A stretch of 64,000 nucleotides of DNA from Lytechinus pictus (GCF_037042905.1 NC_087249.1:39181901-39245900); one strand, 5' to 3'; positions 43,477 to 56,700 are shown, numbered from the stretch's first letter. Notes: generated by a model from the letters alone, not told the origin. Numbers and translations are program-made.

Positions 43477-45689
43477 GTAAGTATTTCATTTGAAAGGTTG
43501 ATTTGATTTCAGAGTGCATCTCAAAGGCCCGGTAACGTAAAGCTTAGTGATTGATCATAGGGCTGGTTTCTACGATTGATTGCATTTATTATTGTGTATG
43601 ACCAATCATAAAAATCAGCCATACAATCGATCACTATCCAGGGGCCTGTTTCATAAATATTAGCTACTGAAATCCTTCAATCTGATTGGCTGATAGTAAA
43701 TTTGTTATAGAAATTGTGCAAAACAAGACCCAGAATTACTTTCCATTGATTACATGCTCTATAGGTAAAATTGCAAATATTTATGATTGAAAAAAGCCTA
43801 TTATGTTTGGCTGCCAATGCTTGTTGTGCTATGCCATATGCCTGTCCATGTTCATAAGGGTTGGAATAAGATGAGGGTGTTTTAGAAGCTATTGTTTAAA
43901 ATTCAGGTTTAGCTATGTTTGACCACATTCTTGGGGGTACAATTTCACTCATTACTTGGTCAAATGACAGACAATTGACCTAGGTAGTGTTTCACAGAAG
44001 GACTTGTCAGACGTTTTATCCGACAGCGCTGACTTATTAGCCAATCAAAATCAAGTTGTTAGAGCAAAAGAGAAAAAGAGTCATCAAAAGTAAAGAAAAA
44101 GGAAAAGAAAAAAAGAAGTCATCACTATAAAAAAATATCACTCCAGTAGAAAATTGACATGCCCTCCCCCCAAAAATAGAAAAACAAAAAAATATAAAAG
44201 GTCATCACTCCAATTACATCGAATCTTATGGGCATTTCAGGGGCAAATTCAACCTGCGCCTTGTGAAACTTTTCCCTTTAATAGGTGACAAAGTGAATCA
44301 GACATATTTTGCTTGTTTATAAGAAAATTTTACTTAAAAACATTCTGGCCTCAATCCTTTTTGTGAAAAGTAGATTCATCTCACCTCTGCTTTTTAAATC
44401 TCTCTTTTTAGAAATTGATGGTGAAGTGCCGAGGAACAAGACTTCGTGCAAAACCTTGAATGGAAAGTTCAGAAGTACCTCACTCAAGTTTAATAATAAC
44501 AAGTTGGCAGACTTGGAAGGGCTTGAGAAAGCAGTTGATCTGCTAGAGAGTCCGTCTGATCTCGAGTTCCTGGACCTCTCATTCAATGAGATCTTAAAGC
44601 TGGACAATGTAAGTATTCACATGACATAGACACAGTGTGTGACATTTGGTCTAATCACCATTTATAGGTAGAAGAAGTTGAATTAGCTACCTGGGGCTCG
44701 TTGCATAAAACTTATACCATAAAAAAACTCTGGCAAATAAACAAAAACTCTGGCAAACAAAATTATGCCATTGAAAATTACACATTCAAAAAATTTTTTT
44801 TATGGCAAAAGTTTTATGCAACGGGCCCCTGGGCTTTTGAGTAGTTGGATTAAGTGGGTATTAGACCAAGAGCTGTGTAGACCAAATGGCATTTAGGCCA
44901 AATGATAATAGACCAAATGGGTTTGGCCCATGTGATTAGACTCTCTTGAGTCTGAGAAATATATGTAGACCAACTTACAAACTTCTAATCTGAGGTTACA
45001 TAAGTGATCCAGATCACATTATTGATAGCTCACCCCAAGTGAGATTTGTCCCAAGACTTATTAAGTTATTTTCACTTTGTTGCTGCGCTGAAATAATTAC
45101 CCGCCCAACACCAGTACCAAATGATTAACACCAAACTTGAAATGGATTTTGTTTTCTATGCTCAAAATACATTGGCCTCATCATTGCACCGCCATCTTAA
45201 AGGCTGAAGCCATTCCCTTGTATGCATTGCTCATCTTCAACAACTGTTAAGTGTGTATTCCTATATCCTCTGAGGGAGGGCGCTATGAGATTATGATGTC
45301 ATATGCATAAAGGGCTATATTCTTCCCATTTTCGTCCCCTCTCATTTTTCCTAACAAACTACATGTCATTCTTTCTCTCACTATCTATCTCTCTCTAGGA
45401 CATTCTGCAATATCCAAAATTAAAGATACTCTATCTCCATGGCAACATGATCAGCAAGCTGGAAGAAATCAACAAGCTGGCTGCGCTACCGAACCTGTAC
45501 AACCTGGCGATCCACGGGAATCCCATCGAAAACGAACCGGAGTTCCGTCCATACATCCTCTCCCACTTGCCACACCTCAAGAAATTGAACTCCGCCCCGA
45601 TCACCAAGGCAGACCACAAAGACGCGGAGAGGTGGAAAACTATTTGTGGATCCAAGAAGAAAAGGAGAAGACGGAAGGATACTGATTAG
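43386..45689 (+). CDS. LRRC51: Leucine-rich repeat-containing protein 51
   Basis: Three coding exons, 43386-43476, 44412-44608 and 45399-45689, join in phase to 192 residues; human LRRC51 is also 192 as I recall. The N-terminus carries PMVDFSFANLTSL. Leucine-rich repeats follow in exons 2 and 3 (SLKFNNNKLADL, LEFLDLSFNEILKLDN, LKILYLHGNMISKL, NLYNLAIHGNPIEN), then the cap-like ITKADHKDAERWK and a Lys/Arg-rich tail. The ATG at 43386 is 25 nt into its exon and in frame, with no earlier ATG there. The human counterpart shares a locus with TOMT (LRTOMT). The molecular role of LRRC51 itself is not established. GT-AG introns throughout. Confidence 0.93.
44412..44608 (+). CDS. LRRC51: LRRC51 coding exon 2: first leucine-rich repeats
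   Basis: Completes Glu, then 65 codons ending LDLSFNEILKLDN before GTAAGT. Confidence 0.93.
44693..44829. repeat. Foldback MITE in LRRC51 intron 2
   Basis: GGGGCTCGTTGCATAAAAC on the left pairs with GTTTTATGCAACGGGCCCC on the right; AACTCTGGCAAA is repeated inside. A related, more decayed copy lies near 54605-54760 (TTGCATAAAATTTTTGCCAT). Confidence 0.85.
45399..45689 (+). CDS. LRRC51: LRRC51 coding exon 3: last repeats, cap and stop
   Basis: 96 codons and TAG. Encodes ILYLHGNMISKLEEINKLAA, NLAIHGNPIENEPEFRPYIL and the cap, ending GSKKKRRRRKDTD. Confidence 0.95.
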   Translation, partial: DILQYPKLKILYLHGNMISKLEEINKLAALPNLYNLAIHGNPIENEPEFRPYILSHLPHLKKLNSAPITKADHKDAERWKTICGSKKKRRRRKDTD

Positions 45690-46361
45690 AGATTTTTTTT
45701 TCGAAGGTCTCTGTAATATTCACTCTAACACTGACACCTTGGCTATCGGGATGTACATATTATCAGGAATCTCACATTATTTTTATAATTCTGAATATTT
45801 TTTTAAAATTATCATTATTAATTTAATTTGTTTGGAGTCACCTGTGCCTGGGGGGTGAACAGCAGACTGAATCACTGTGACCCGCTGGTATGTGTGATAT
45901 GGAGTGTAACTCATTGAAAAAAAATACATGTACATCTATAATACTCCAAAGGTTTCAGTATGTGGGGCAAGTGGGTATGCAGGCATTTTGTGAATTTACA
46001 ACATTGTGCAAAAAGCTTTTGGCAAGCCTCAGGGTTCTTGCACCATTGTAAAATACCTGCGAGCATGCTGCATAGTCACAGACACATTTACAACTGTGCA
46101 TTATTTGTATTATAACACATTTTATAGCATAAATTGTATTATCCTCTGCACAATTATAGATTTCATTGTATTGCTTGGAAATGTATTGTTCAAGTTTTTA
46201 TAAACTTTGTTGTAGTTTTGTGGTTTTTTTTGTCTGTGTGTTAATTTTGCCAACTTGCACATGTGTTTTTTTATGCTTGAGAAGAATATAAACAGATAAA
46301 CTGAATAATTAGTATGACACAATCACACTGGTACATTATTTGTACAGTAATAGTAATTCCT
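45690..46361 (+). other. LRRC51 3' untranslated region and downstream DNA
   Basis: AT-rich, with no clear end of transcript and no further coding sequence. Confidence 0.4.
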
Positions 46362-46555
46362 GCAGCAAGAAATTTACCCACATTGTGCTGCACTCAAACC
46401 AGGTGAGGTGAATGGGTTCCTGGCAGGATGAATTCCTTGAATGCACCAAGCACCTTTTGAAGCTGGAGCTAGAGTTGGGGTGAAATATAGTGCACCATTG
46501 AATAGGTAACTAGGTAACCGGTGCCTCATAATGCTATATGATATTATCATTAATA
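46362..46555 (+). mobile_element. 5'-truncated tRNA-derived SINE copy
   Basis: GCAAGAAATTTACCCACATT, CAAACCAGGTGAGGTG and a diverged tail match the SINE at 18262. Confidence 0.8.
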
Positions 46556-46856
46556 CATTTGAAGTAATTAGCATAATTTGCATATTTTTTGTTAGCCTCT
46601 ACACAATATATAGATTTTATTATATTGCTTGGAAATATATTGTTCTTAGCCAGGTTTTTTTTGTCTTTGTATGCCATCTTGCAAGTGTATGTATTGTAAT
46701 TGTTTATTTTATGCTTGAGAAGAATTTAGACAAATAATGTAACCTAACTGTATTGTTTGTTTAGACATGCTGAATATATGTATCAGTAGATGAACCATTA
46801 AGAAGGATCTTTGATGTAATAACATAATTAACATCATGTATACAGTATATTGTATT

Positions 46857-47240
46857 CAGCCTAATTAGCATATTTATGAAAAATACATATTCAGTATATC
46901 GTACGAAGCCTTATTAGCATAATTATGAAATCCAATACATATTCAGTATATTGTAGGAAGCCTAATTAGCATATTTATGAAAAATACTTATTCATTATAT
47001 CATAGGAAGCCTAATTAGCATATTTATGAAATCCAATACATTTTCAGTATATTGTAGGAAGCCTAATTAGCATATTTATGAAATCCAATACATATTCAGT
47101 ATATTGTTACCTAGCATATATTTATGAGCAACTGATATAGAGAATAATGTAATCAGCCTAATTAGCATATTTATGAAAAGAAAAAAAATGATACATAAAT
47201 ATACAGTATAATTTAATCAGCTTGATTAACATATTTATGC
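46857..47240. repeat. AT-rich minisatellite of 49-53-bp units
   Basis: GCCTAATTAGCATATTTATG starts each unit (near 46858, 46906, 46958, 47008, 47061 and a worn copy near 47156). Units come as a short type (GAAAAATAC) and a long type (GAAATCCAATAC), in the order short, long, short, long, long. Confidence 0.88.
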
Positions 47241-47584
47241 AAAAAAGTCAACCTTATCCTCGTCAACAACACTGGGAGCTTTTCATTAAACAAATAGTGT
47301 TTTTTCACTGACAAATTTGGTCTGAGCCAATCAGATGCAAGGCTTTCAGTAGCTTATAACAAATAGTGAGAATTACCATTTGCTGTGAATATGAAATACT
47401 CCCTCTGTAGACATGTAGAAATTGTAAACAACTTTCAGAATTTTTGGTAAAATGATTTTGTTAAAAAGAATGGATTTATGTCATTTATGGATGAGGAAGT
47501 ACAGTGAGCTTGTTGGATACTTTATCATGGGCAAACTTCTTTTATTAGTCTAATTATCATGACAATCAAATTTCACTTGAATGT

Positions 47585-47962
47585 ATTAAGGCCACCGCAC
47601 ACCTTATGACTGTTCGCAATCCGATTTTGGAACAAATCGGAGTTTGCTCATTTTCTGAAAATGTGAATGGAACATATCATTTTATTTGAGGTTAAAATTA
47701 ATTGAAAGAATACTAATATAACCATTTTGTAAGATTGTAAGCCTTTGTTTTGGAGTAAAGGCCAAATTAGTTTCAAATCGTAGCCAATCGTACGACTGCT
47801 ATGACCTCATTACGACTAGATATTAAATTTGCTTTTATTCTATGATGATTTCGAACATTACACAGTAAGATATTCCAAGTCTCAATATTAGCATCAAATT
47901 CTACTAGGTTTTATTCCAAAATTGAGTCGCAGACCGATCGTAAGGTGTGCGGTCACCTTTAA
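47585..47962. mobile_element. TTAA-flanked MITE
   Basis: TTAAGGCCACCGCACACCTTA at the left and TAAGGTGTGCGGTCACCTTTAA at the right are inverse with two differences. 378 bp, non-coding. The TTAA ends fit a piggyBac or Kolobok target duplication. Its terminal sequence is unrelated to the 37137 element. Confidence 0.82.
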
Positions 47963-48344
47963 TTTCTGTTAAAAAAAAACAAAATCAAGACATTACATAC
48001 AAATATAACATAATAAAATCAATAAGCCATATACCTTAGATGTAGATATCATGTAATTGTTGAAAGTAGTTCTTTTAAAATTGAAATTGGATGCCCATTA
48101 AAGCAGACTGATTGTGACATTTGGTCACCCAGGAAAAAAAGAAAGAAGTGATCGAACATAAGATAATTTGTAGAACTAATATATCATAAATGAAAAAATA
48201 AAACCTTCCAGCAGTTTGAATAGCAATATCATAGGTGAATGGCCACTAGGTCTACTCCTGCTTTGTCTGTTTTGTGCTTAGTCTCACCCCTCATGGTCTA
48301 ATCCTTTGTTCATCTTCAACCAGTTTGTCTAATTGGTGACACGA

Positions 48345-48530
48345 CATCTTCTCCAGCGACGATTGCTCCGAGCTTCATTTTGTCAAAGATATCGGGTTAG
48401 GGTTTGCGATAGGGTTATATGTTTGGTTTAGGATAGGGTATAGTGTTCATTCCAGGTTTGAAGTTGGTCATTCCATCCATGTGTGGAATTTGCAGCGGAG
48501 CTATTGTCGCCGAAGCACATGTCATGGAAC
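48345..48530. repeat. Dispersed MITE, copy 3 (GACAATTGCTC family)
   Basis: CTCCAGCGACGATTGCTCCG, GGGTTAGGGTTTGCGATAGG and GCGGAGCTATTGTCGCCG match the other two copies. Confidence 0.78.
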
Positions 48531-48539
48531 CCTCTACCT

Positions 48540-48840
48540 ATTTGGTCTACCCTTAGTTTGTCTAATTTCCAGTTAGGCTATACCTATTTCGTCTAATATC
48601 CACTTGGTCTAATGCAACTTAGCCTAAATGGTTAGATGAACCATTTATGAACCAAATTTTCAGTTAACAAAGTAAAATATAATAAGGAGATTAAGTGGAA
48701 ATCAGACCAATTAACAGTGTCATATAATGAGAATAAGACTAAGTGGATATTACACAAGTATAGACCGAATGGCAGTTGGCTGAAATTGATAATAGACCAA
48801 ATGGGTTTAGCCCATATTAGACCTATCTGAGAAGTAGAAC
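48540..48840. repeat. Foldback of short GGTCTAAT-type repeats
   Basis: TTTGGTCTA/TTTGTCTAAT words before 48640 are mirrored by AGACCAAATGGG-type words after 48710. A partial relative lies near 44870-44945. Confidence 0.6.
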
Positions 48841-50300
48841 AGCTGCATGTAAACCAGGTGAGAATAAACTTTAACAAGGACCCCGATGAAGATCAGATAA
48901 GATAAGAAGTTTATTTCAAGCGGGCTATCCTAACAATCTAAATTTGTTCAAATTTAGTATAATATTTTTTGTATTTCAATAGTGTTATATCATTCTTTGA
49001 TTATGTATTGTTCTATTTGTATTTTGTATTTTTGATTGTGAATAAAACCAATCGACCAAGCAAGCTAGTCATTTGTGTAATTCAGGGGACTTCAAGTAAA
49101 TTACATTTGGTATTATATATCTATAAGCAATGCAAATGTCTTTGATAAATATCCCTATTTTTAGCATGCATAACATTTTGTAAATTTTATTTTGTTATCA
49201 CTGCCATTTTATACTTGGATCACCTAAAAAGATGGACGATTTTTAAGACATTCAATTCTTTTTGGAATGATTAGAACAAGTCCACCCCAACGTAGTAGAT
49301 TTGAAATATACGAAAATCGCATAATTTCATTTAAGGATGTAAAAATAATAAAGTAATATAACATTTTTTCACAAACCACTTATTTGTATGTGAAAAAATC
49401 TGTGAAAGGTAGTGAGCAAACAAAGCGTACGTGAGTGAAAAATATGATCTTTTAAAAATGAAAATCTTATTTTGTGATAGATCTTGACAGGCTATTACAA
49501 ATAATTACATTTCACCCCTTTCCTTTTCACCTTTTTTTCTTTTGTGTTCATGGTTGTTTAACTTTTTCTTCAGGGGTAGGGGGGGGGGGGGGCAGAGCCC
49601 CAATTAGGAATAATTGACTCCAGCCTATTTAAGGAACTAAGAAAATAGTCAGGCAAATGCATTCACTGACTTCTCAGAATGTTTAATATAAAAGTTTAGG
49701 GGAACTTTAAAATGTTATAAATTTCTTATTTTACATTTTATTTTGATGAAACGTTCAGCATCATGTGATGATTTGATTTGATTATTCTCCTCTAGACCTG
49801 TTTTTTTTTTTTTTTTTATTCATTTTTTTAAATCGACTTATAGAAGCATAGACTTACCGGCATTTTTTTAATCGGGGGGAGGGGGGGGGGGGGGTAGAGG
49901 AATGAAAAAATGGAAAAAGCAATTGCATAGCCAACCTGAATGATTCCTATTAGACCTCCTCTACCATTTTGGCTAATACTTTTGATTATGTTTTATAATA
50001 AACTTTGAAAGAAAAGTTGCAGATAAACATTTTTTTTCAAGTAAAATTTGCCTAATTCCTTCTCGATAAGTGCTGTTACAGTGTTACTCCCATTTTTGTG
50101 AGTTTTGTACTTTAGTATCCTACATTGAAAACCTCTAAAATTTACCCAACAATGATAAAAAAATAACGAAATAATATGGCAATAATTTATTCCATTTCAA
50201 TTCCTGAGTTGGAATGCAGTGTTAATTGCAAAGTCATGTTATTTTTCATTCAATCAATTCAAGCAAGCAAAAGCAAGAAAATGGATGGCGCCCTCTACAT
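48841..50300. other. Intergenic DNA with homopolymer tracts
   Basis: Poly-T near 49801-49817 and G runs near 49579 and 49877. No coding sequence recognised. The WDR19 promoter should lie near the right end. Confidence 0.45.
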
Positions 50301-50394
50301 GCCTCAAAACTAACATACCTTCACGCAAAATTTTTGGACGGACCGACAGCCAAGAAGTGTCTGAAGCTTATAAGGTCTACGATTCAACTATTTG

Positions 50395-50736
50395 TTAAGG
50401 AAAAGGCAGAGTAGGTCTACTAAAAAGCTGATATGAAGGTAAGTCAGTAATGAAGGTTTTAGTGACTTTTGTAATGAAACGATAGTGAAAATAACAATGT
50501 AATTCTGCCGGTCCGGTTGAGCAGTGCAACACTGCACTCCCAACGGATCTCTCGCGGTGGGCTGGTGGGGTAGCAACGGTAAACAACTCGTCCATGTCCG
50601 TGTTATCGCCATTGGCATTGGACGTGGAGGGGGTGTTTGGACACTTTTGTCTTTTGTCTTGGACTTGGCCCAAATCAGATTTGGGAGGCATAGCGTAGGG
50701 CATATAGGCCACACACCCCCAAACAGCTCGAGCTAA
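50395..50736 (-). other. Antisense open frame across WDR19 exon 1
   Basis: Minus-strand frame with a plausible start [20 protein letters not shown] and then a Ser/Thr/Asn/Asp stretch. It resembles the start of some LINE ORF1 proteins, but no conserved domain is visible. It could be a repeat fragment, an antisense transcript or chance. Confidence 0.25.
50433..50438 (+). CDS. WDR19: WDR19 coding exon 1: ATG AAG only
   Basis: ATGAAG is followed directly by GTAAGT, a strong donor. The two codons give Met-Lys, the same first residues as human WDR19, and the phase fits exon 2. The 5' untranslated part lies upstream; its start is not defined. Confidence 0.75.
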
Positions 50737-53700
50737 CGTTATAGGATTGCTAGTATTTAGTAATGCTATCTCAGTCAATTCACTCGCAATACATGTGAGT
50801 GGATTGATGCATGATCATGATGTCATTGTCAAACTAAGTCAAACTTTTTAATTATTCCACTGTTCCAATGTTCGATGAATCAATTCAATGACTCTCAGCT
50901 GGCACCGGGGGGGGGGGGGGGGGGGGCGGCACAGGGCATTGTTGTAGACAGCTGACAGCCGTCTGTTTCGAGGAGTTTTTTAAGTTTTTAACATTAATTT
51001 TTTTTTATATTTCTCCTCGTACACAAACGGCTCACGATCGTGCAGCCGCCATTAGGGGGTTAGCAATGCAAACTCCCCCTGATGGGGCTCATCAATTTTT
51101 TTCTTTATTTCATAAAAATATATAAAAAGAACTCGACCAAAATAAAGGTTATTTATCCGTTTTAGCCTGAAATGCACCAAAACGGGAATTAAAAAGGGGA
51201 AAAACAGAGACTTGTTTCGGCTGTCGTGCAACTCCCACTTTCCTTGTTTATCCGAACTGAATACATGAACATATGGCCATTGCGTCCCTGTACAGATCGA
51301 GTTAGAACTTCGATCTCTGTAATTGGTGAGTGGAGCCAACGGAGTTCAGCGAAACAACCAATATAACAGAGACCGAAGCTTTAGGTCTAAGGACATTGTA
51401 ACTTAGCCCCTGCTGGGTGGGCATGCCATAATGGAAATAAATTTCATCATTATTAAAGCCATGATATATATAGGAAATATGTTTCATTCTTTTTTCTTAA
51501 ACTTTAACAATCAGTTTGTTCATAGATCTAACTGTTAAAATAAAAAATTATCAACTTCGTTTGGGGGGGCTGAGGGGATCAGGGCCGGGGACATGACAAT
51601 TCAATGTATATTTAATAACTTGTACTTGTATATTTCCTTCCTCCGGTCTTCGGAGATCGGCGGCAAGCCGCAGAGTTCAGGTCCTTTCTTGATGGTGCTG
51701 TCGACATTGATGGATTTTTAAGATGTATCTTAGGCAGTGACATGTCAGAGAGGAAGCAGAGGTGGAGGGCAGGGAGTGTGAGGGAAAGAGGATGCAAGGA
51801 TGAGGGGGTCATTTCCAGTGAAATCATTTAGGATGTGTGCAGGCAAGTCAAGGTTCCAGACGCTGCGTCAAGAGGACTGGACATGAGGCAAGAAAGTGGG
51901 TAGTGGTTTCTTCCTCTAGAGAGCTGAGCTTGCAGGTTGGGTCTGTGCTCTTCCCGATGGTGACTAGGCGTTGTTGTGTGGGATAAGTGGACGTAAGCAG
52001 CTGAGCGCGTAAAATCACAGCTGATCGAAGATGTGTCGGTAGTGAAGAAGGGTAAAGTGACGATATCTTGGGGAGCATTGAGAGGTTACTCCATAGGCTG
52101 AGGGATGAGAATTTCTCAATGCACACTCTGGCTTCTTCCATTTGGGCATCATACACTTTACTCCTGCACAGAGTTTTCCAGCGGTGGTATGAGAAATCTT
52201 CAGATAGGAGAGAGGTGAGTGAGGGAAGGTTGTACTTAGAGAGCAGTTTATTCCAATAGATGATAGTAGGAGTCTTGGTGGAGAGGGCATGGAGGAATGA
52301 GCGAAATTCAAATCTACTATGGTCGATGTTGAAGAGCTGTCCTATCAGAAGGAAAGTGTTCAGTTCAATCTCGCGGGAGAGGTGAAGTAGGTCGGTTAAC
52401 AGGAAGATAGAGATATTGGGGGCAGATCTCGGTAGACCCAAGAATTTCTGGAAAGGGAGTGTTGGGCAGAATCAAGTTTGTTGAGTGAGGATTGAGTGAA
52501 ACACAGGAGCTGTGAGCCATAGGTTATTTCGGGGTAGGCAGAAAGTTTTCCAGAGCTTCGCAAGGGTGTGGGGGAGGAAGAGGTTATTGCTGCTGTTGCA
52601 GAGATGCCAACCCTCCCGATTTCATCGGGAGGCTCCCGAAAATTAATCCCAACTCCCGCCCTTACGATTACCATCCTTTTCCTCCCGAAATTACAATTTT
52701 TTTGCATTGATCAAATTGGATTGGAAGTACATGTATCGTCTGCTAACTTTAGCATGTAGTAACTTCATTACGTTCGCTGCTACTAAATTCTGTGTGAAAG
52801 GCAGACAAATAAGGAGCAGCGAAAAGCTGGTGCATGTGATATGCCCAACGGGAATCCACTGTGCACCAGGCCGGTAGGCCCGGCTAGCTTTGCGAGGCGT
52901 GTGCGCTCGCGGCCGCTGGATTTGTCGAGTCGTGCGGTGGAATATCGGTGTGTGATTTCGGCGTATTGATGGGTTGATATTGACACGAAATGGCGGAAAA
53001 TCAACAAAAGAAGACCAAGAAATGGTCTCAGAAGTATAAGACTGAATACAGTCTCCAGTACCCGTGTAATCCGAAGTCGGAAAGAGGAATTTACCATGCA
53101 TTTTGCACAATTTGCAGCGTGGACATTTCAGTTGAGCACGGAGGTCGTGATGATATTCGGAAGCACGTAGGGAGCAAACGGCATACGGACATTGCGAAGA
53201 CGAGATCTTCGAGCTCCATTAGTACCCTGTTGGCTCATTTCACCAAGCAAGGGACCAGCGAGGAGGAAGACGTTACCCGCACTTTAATAATAATAAAGAG
53301 GATAATTCCTCATTATTATTGTTGAACAGGTACTTTTCTTCTATTGTCCCCTCATTTTTTTTTACATGTAAAAATGCATATTTGATATTTTTATGTTAAA
53401 AAAGTGGGAACAATGTTTTTTTTAAAACATGTGAAATGCTCCAAAATAAGGGTCAGATTGCACCAGAGAGCATCTAGAAACCCAGAGCTTCCAGGGCCCT
53501 AAGGCGGGCCCTAGACCCCGGCCGCAAGGGTCGAGCGCTCCGCGCTCGAGATGTGCACTGTGCGCACATAATTTGGTGTCGGTTGCAAATCCTCCCTAAT
53601 TCTGATTTCCAAAAGTTGGCATCTCTGCTGTTGCTACCGATGATGGCGAAGAGGATGTTGTATCCCTTGGTGATTATGTGTTGAGTGTGGTCATACGGGA

Positions 53701-56700
53701 TGGTTGATTTGGTGATGCCAAGGTGGGGATGATGAGAAACCTCTCTGATTCTGTAACCGTCAATGAAGAATTGGCAGGATGGGTGGATGCTGCCCTTTGA
53801 CTTGAAGATGAGGATGGCACTTTTGGAGGGATTCATCTGTGACATTCAGCATTTGCTGAAGTTCAGTGGGAGAACTTGCAAGAAGGGCAACATCATCAGC
53901 AAGGATTATTACACCTGCGTGTCTATTCTGGAAGGTGCAGCCAAGCCCCTTGTCCTGGAGAGTCTTGATGAGGCCATCAACGAATACGTTGTACAGCGTG
54001 GGAGAGAGTATTCCTCCTTGTCTGACACCCTTGTTTAGTGGGATGAAGGAACTGACAGAACCTTTCCAGGTGACACGGCTTGAAGCACCTTGGTAGAGGG
54101 CGTTCAAAGTAGATTGTACAGAGGATGGAATTGGTGTGTCTTTTGAGAAGAGGGCACTATGAGAAACCGAGTCGAAGGCTTTATTTGCATCCAGAAGGGC
54201 AAGATAGGTAGTGTTCATAGCAGATATGTTGAGTTCAATTGAGAGTTGGAGGGTGAGAGAAGTAAAGCCTAACTTAGAATCATCTGAATGTGAATGACCA
54301 CAAATAGGTTTTTTTAAAGATGATTTTTGTGATTTTACATGAAAATTCATTCGATTTGTGTATTTTTTATGTTTATAAAATTTTGAAATTACTTCATATA
54401 AAGCATGAAAATGGGTTGCGAATTTCAGGATGCAATCTTTTCAGTAGGCAGCTTCCTGATATCCAATCACTAAATTTTATAGAGTTGTACTCAAAGGCCC
54501 ATTTTAAAGAGAAATGAAAAACTTTTTTTTTCACATCCCCATTCATCTCACCTCAGTTGAGTGTGACTTAATATGGTTGAATTTCTTGCTGAAGAAAATT
54601 AATGCCTGTGACCTGTTGCATAAAATTTTTGCCATAAAAAAACTCTGGCAAATAACAAAAAAACTGAAACTGACAAAAAAAAAATCAAAATTCTGCAATT
54701 GACACTAAACACTAAACGTGTATTGAAAAACTCTTGAAAAAAAATGCCATGGGGCCTAGTTTTTTTTTTATACAATTCAAACCCACAACCCTCTCACTAA
54801 AAGAAAGGAATCAGAACCAAAGCACCATGATGCAGGCAAAAAAAAACTGAAATAAGTAAAAATCATTTTTCATTTTTTTGGGCTACTTTACACAACCTCC
54901 TGCCAAAATCTGCAACACTGAATAAGCTTTAACATTGCAATGAATGAGTTTCTGTATTTTTTCACGTCTCTTTTGAGTATTTCAGAGCTGAAATTGCCAC
55001 TAGTTTCCATGTATTTCTCCCCTCTATAGCTGAATGTAGCTTTAGCTTTGAATCATGATGATGAATGTAATAATTCCCAACCTTTTATTATCTTGTGTTG
55101 TAGAGAGTGTTTCAGCTGTCAGACAAGACCCATGGTCCGGGTCCTGTCAGGTTCTGTTGGCAAACAACTCTTGGTAATTACCTCGCCACCTATGGCGCTG
55201 ATCACAACGTTCATATTTACGATCGTCATGGTGAACGTAGAGATGAAATCAACCTACCCGGGTGAGTGAAGTACATCAACAGTCTCCCTTTTTGGTCTTG
55301 CCCTTTGAGGGAAAGGCAAGACGGAACGATCCAAATCAGGCAAAAAAAGAATATATATTTTTGTTTGTTTTCGGGACCTACTTCTTAAAAAGAACCTACT
55401 GCGTAAATGTGCAACATTGGATAAGCTTTAACTTTGCAGTGAATGGGGTTTTCCAGGGCTCTTTTGAGCATTTCAGGGTCGAAAAATGCCCGAGTGCCCA
55501 TGTATCAATTTTCCGTGATCCAAATAGTGTCCCTCATGATTGTTAAATTTACCTGCAAGACCACAGTTATGTTGTACCAAAAAATGCGAAATGATAAGAT
55601 TTCATTAACTGTCCAATGCCTATCATCATAGATTTGTGGTTGTGGTAATTTAATTATTTCAGCAATGTCAATCGTGTCAAGGAAAAACAAATAATGTGCT
55701 TTTCCAGGACATTCCTTTTAATAGTAGTAATACAAGAATTATTATACAGTATGGTATGTCTTCTTTTGGTATTATTTCCACTGTAGAGAGTGGGAATTTT
55801 AGTAACTTTGTTACCACCTTTGCTCTAACATTTTTTTTTACATGAACCTCTGTTAAATTGTGTATGGATTTCAAGAATTGTCTCTTAACATTGTAATTTA
55901 AAAAAATGACAGTTTTATTGTTATTTTCATAATCATCATTGTTTATGTATTTTTTAAATAATGATAATGATTATTTCTACCTTTTCATCCATTCCGTGGC
56001 TTGATCAGATCCTGCACAGGCATCGGGTGGGACAGAGATGGAGACACCTTAGCCCTGATATGTGACAAAAGCAGCGTGGTGTTTCTCTGGGACGCCAACA
56101 GCCATCGCAAGTCTCAGGTCGACAGTGGTTTCAAGGATTCATTGACCTATTTGCTTTGGTCAAAGTCTGGCCCACAGCTAGCCATCGGGACAACAAAGGG
56201 CAATCTTCTTATCTACAATCATCAGACTTCAAGGTATTTTGTTACATTTTTACAATTTGAAAAAGATTGAAATCAACTGTGTGGGGTTTTATGCTATGTT
56301 ATGTTGATTAATGAATAGTGATATATACTCTGGATCTAATAAGAGGAATAACATTCTCTACTTAATGAATATAGCATAGGTTTTATACGAAACATCTACA
56401 TGTAAACGTCACTTTTTCAGAGCTCCTTTATCAGTTAGAACATTTTACCAAACCAAAACTCTTAATTACTTCATACCTTTTATATTTAGAAATAAGAACT
56501 TGATATTTTCACTGGCAAGATAATCAATATTTTGGGGGCAGGAATTAAAAGTGCAAGGTCAACATGAGTGACTTTAGATTTGACATTGTGGATCTCAAAC
56601 CAGAATTACAGTTCTCAATTAGAGCCTGAAAACCTTAGTGAATATAAATGAACACAGCTTTTGTTTTAATGGACGACATAAATTTTATTTTATATTTCTT

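Larger units (their letters stand above)
51600..54310 (-). pseudogene. 5'-truncated non-LTR retrotransposon (LINE), broken
   Basis: Minus-strand reverse transcriptase remains: [40 protein letters not shown] and [15 protein letters not shown]. After a frameshift near 53840, [15 protein letters not shown] and [11 protein letters not shown] follow. A 1-kb hAT-like element (52599-53627) then interrupts it, and the C-terminal part (51848-52440) ends with a zinc-knuckle-like C...H...C ([18 protein letters not shown]). The endonuclease and ORF1 are absent, the usual 5' truncation. The clade is not assigned. It lies in WDR19 intron 1, antisense to it. Confidence 0.88.
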
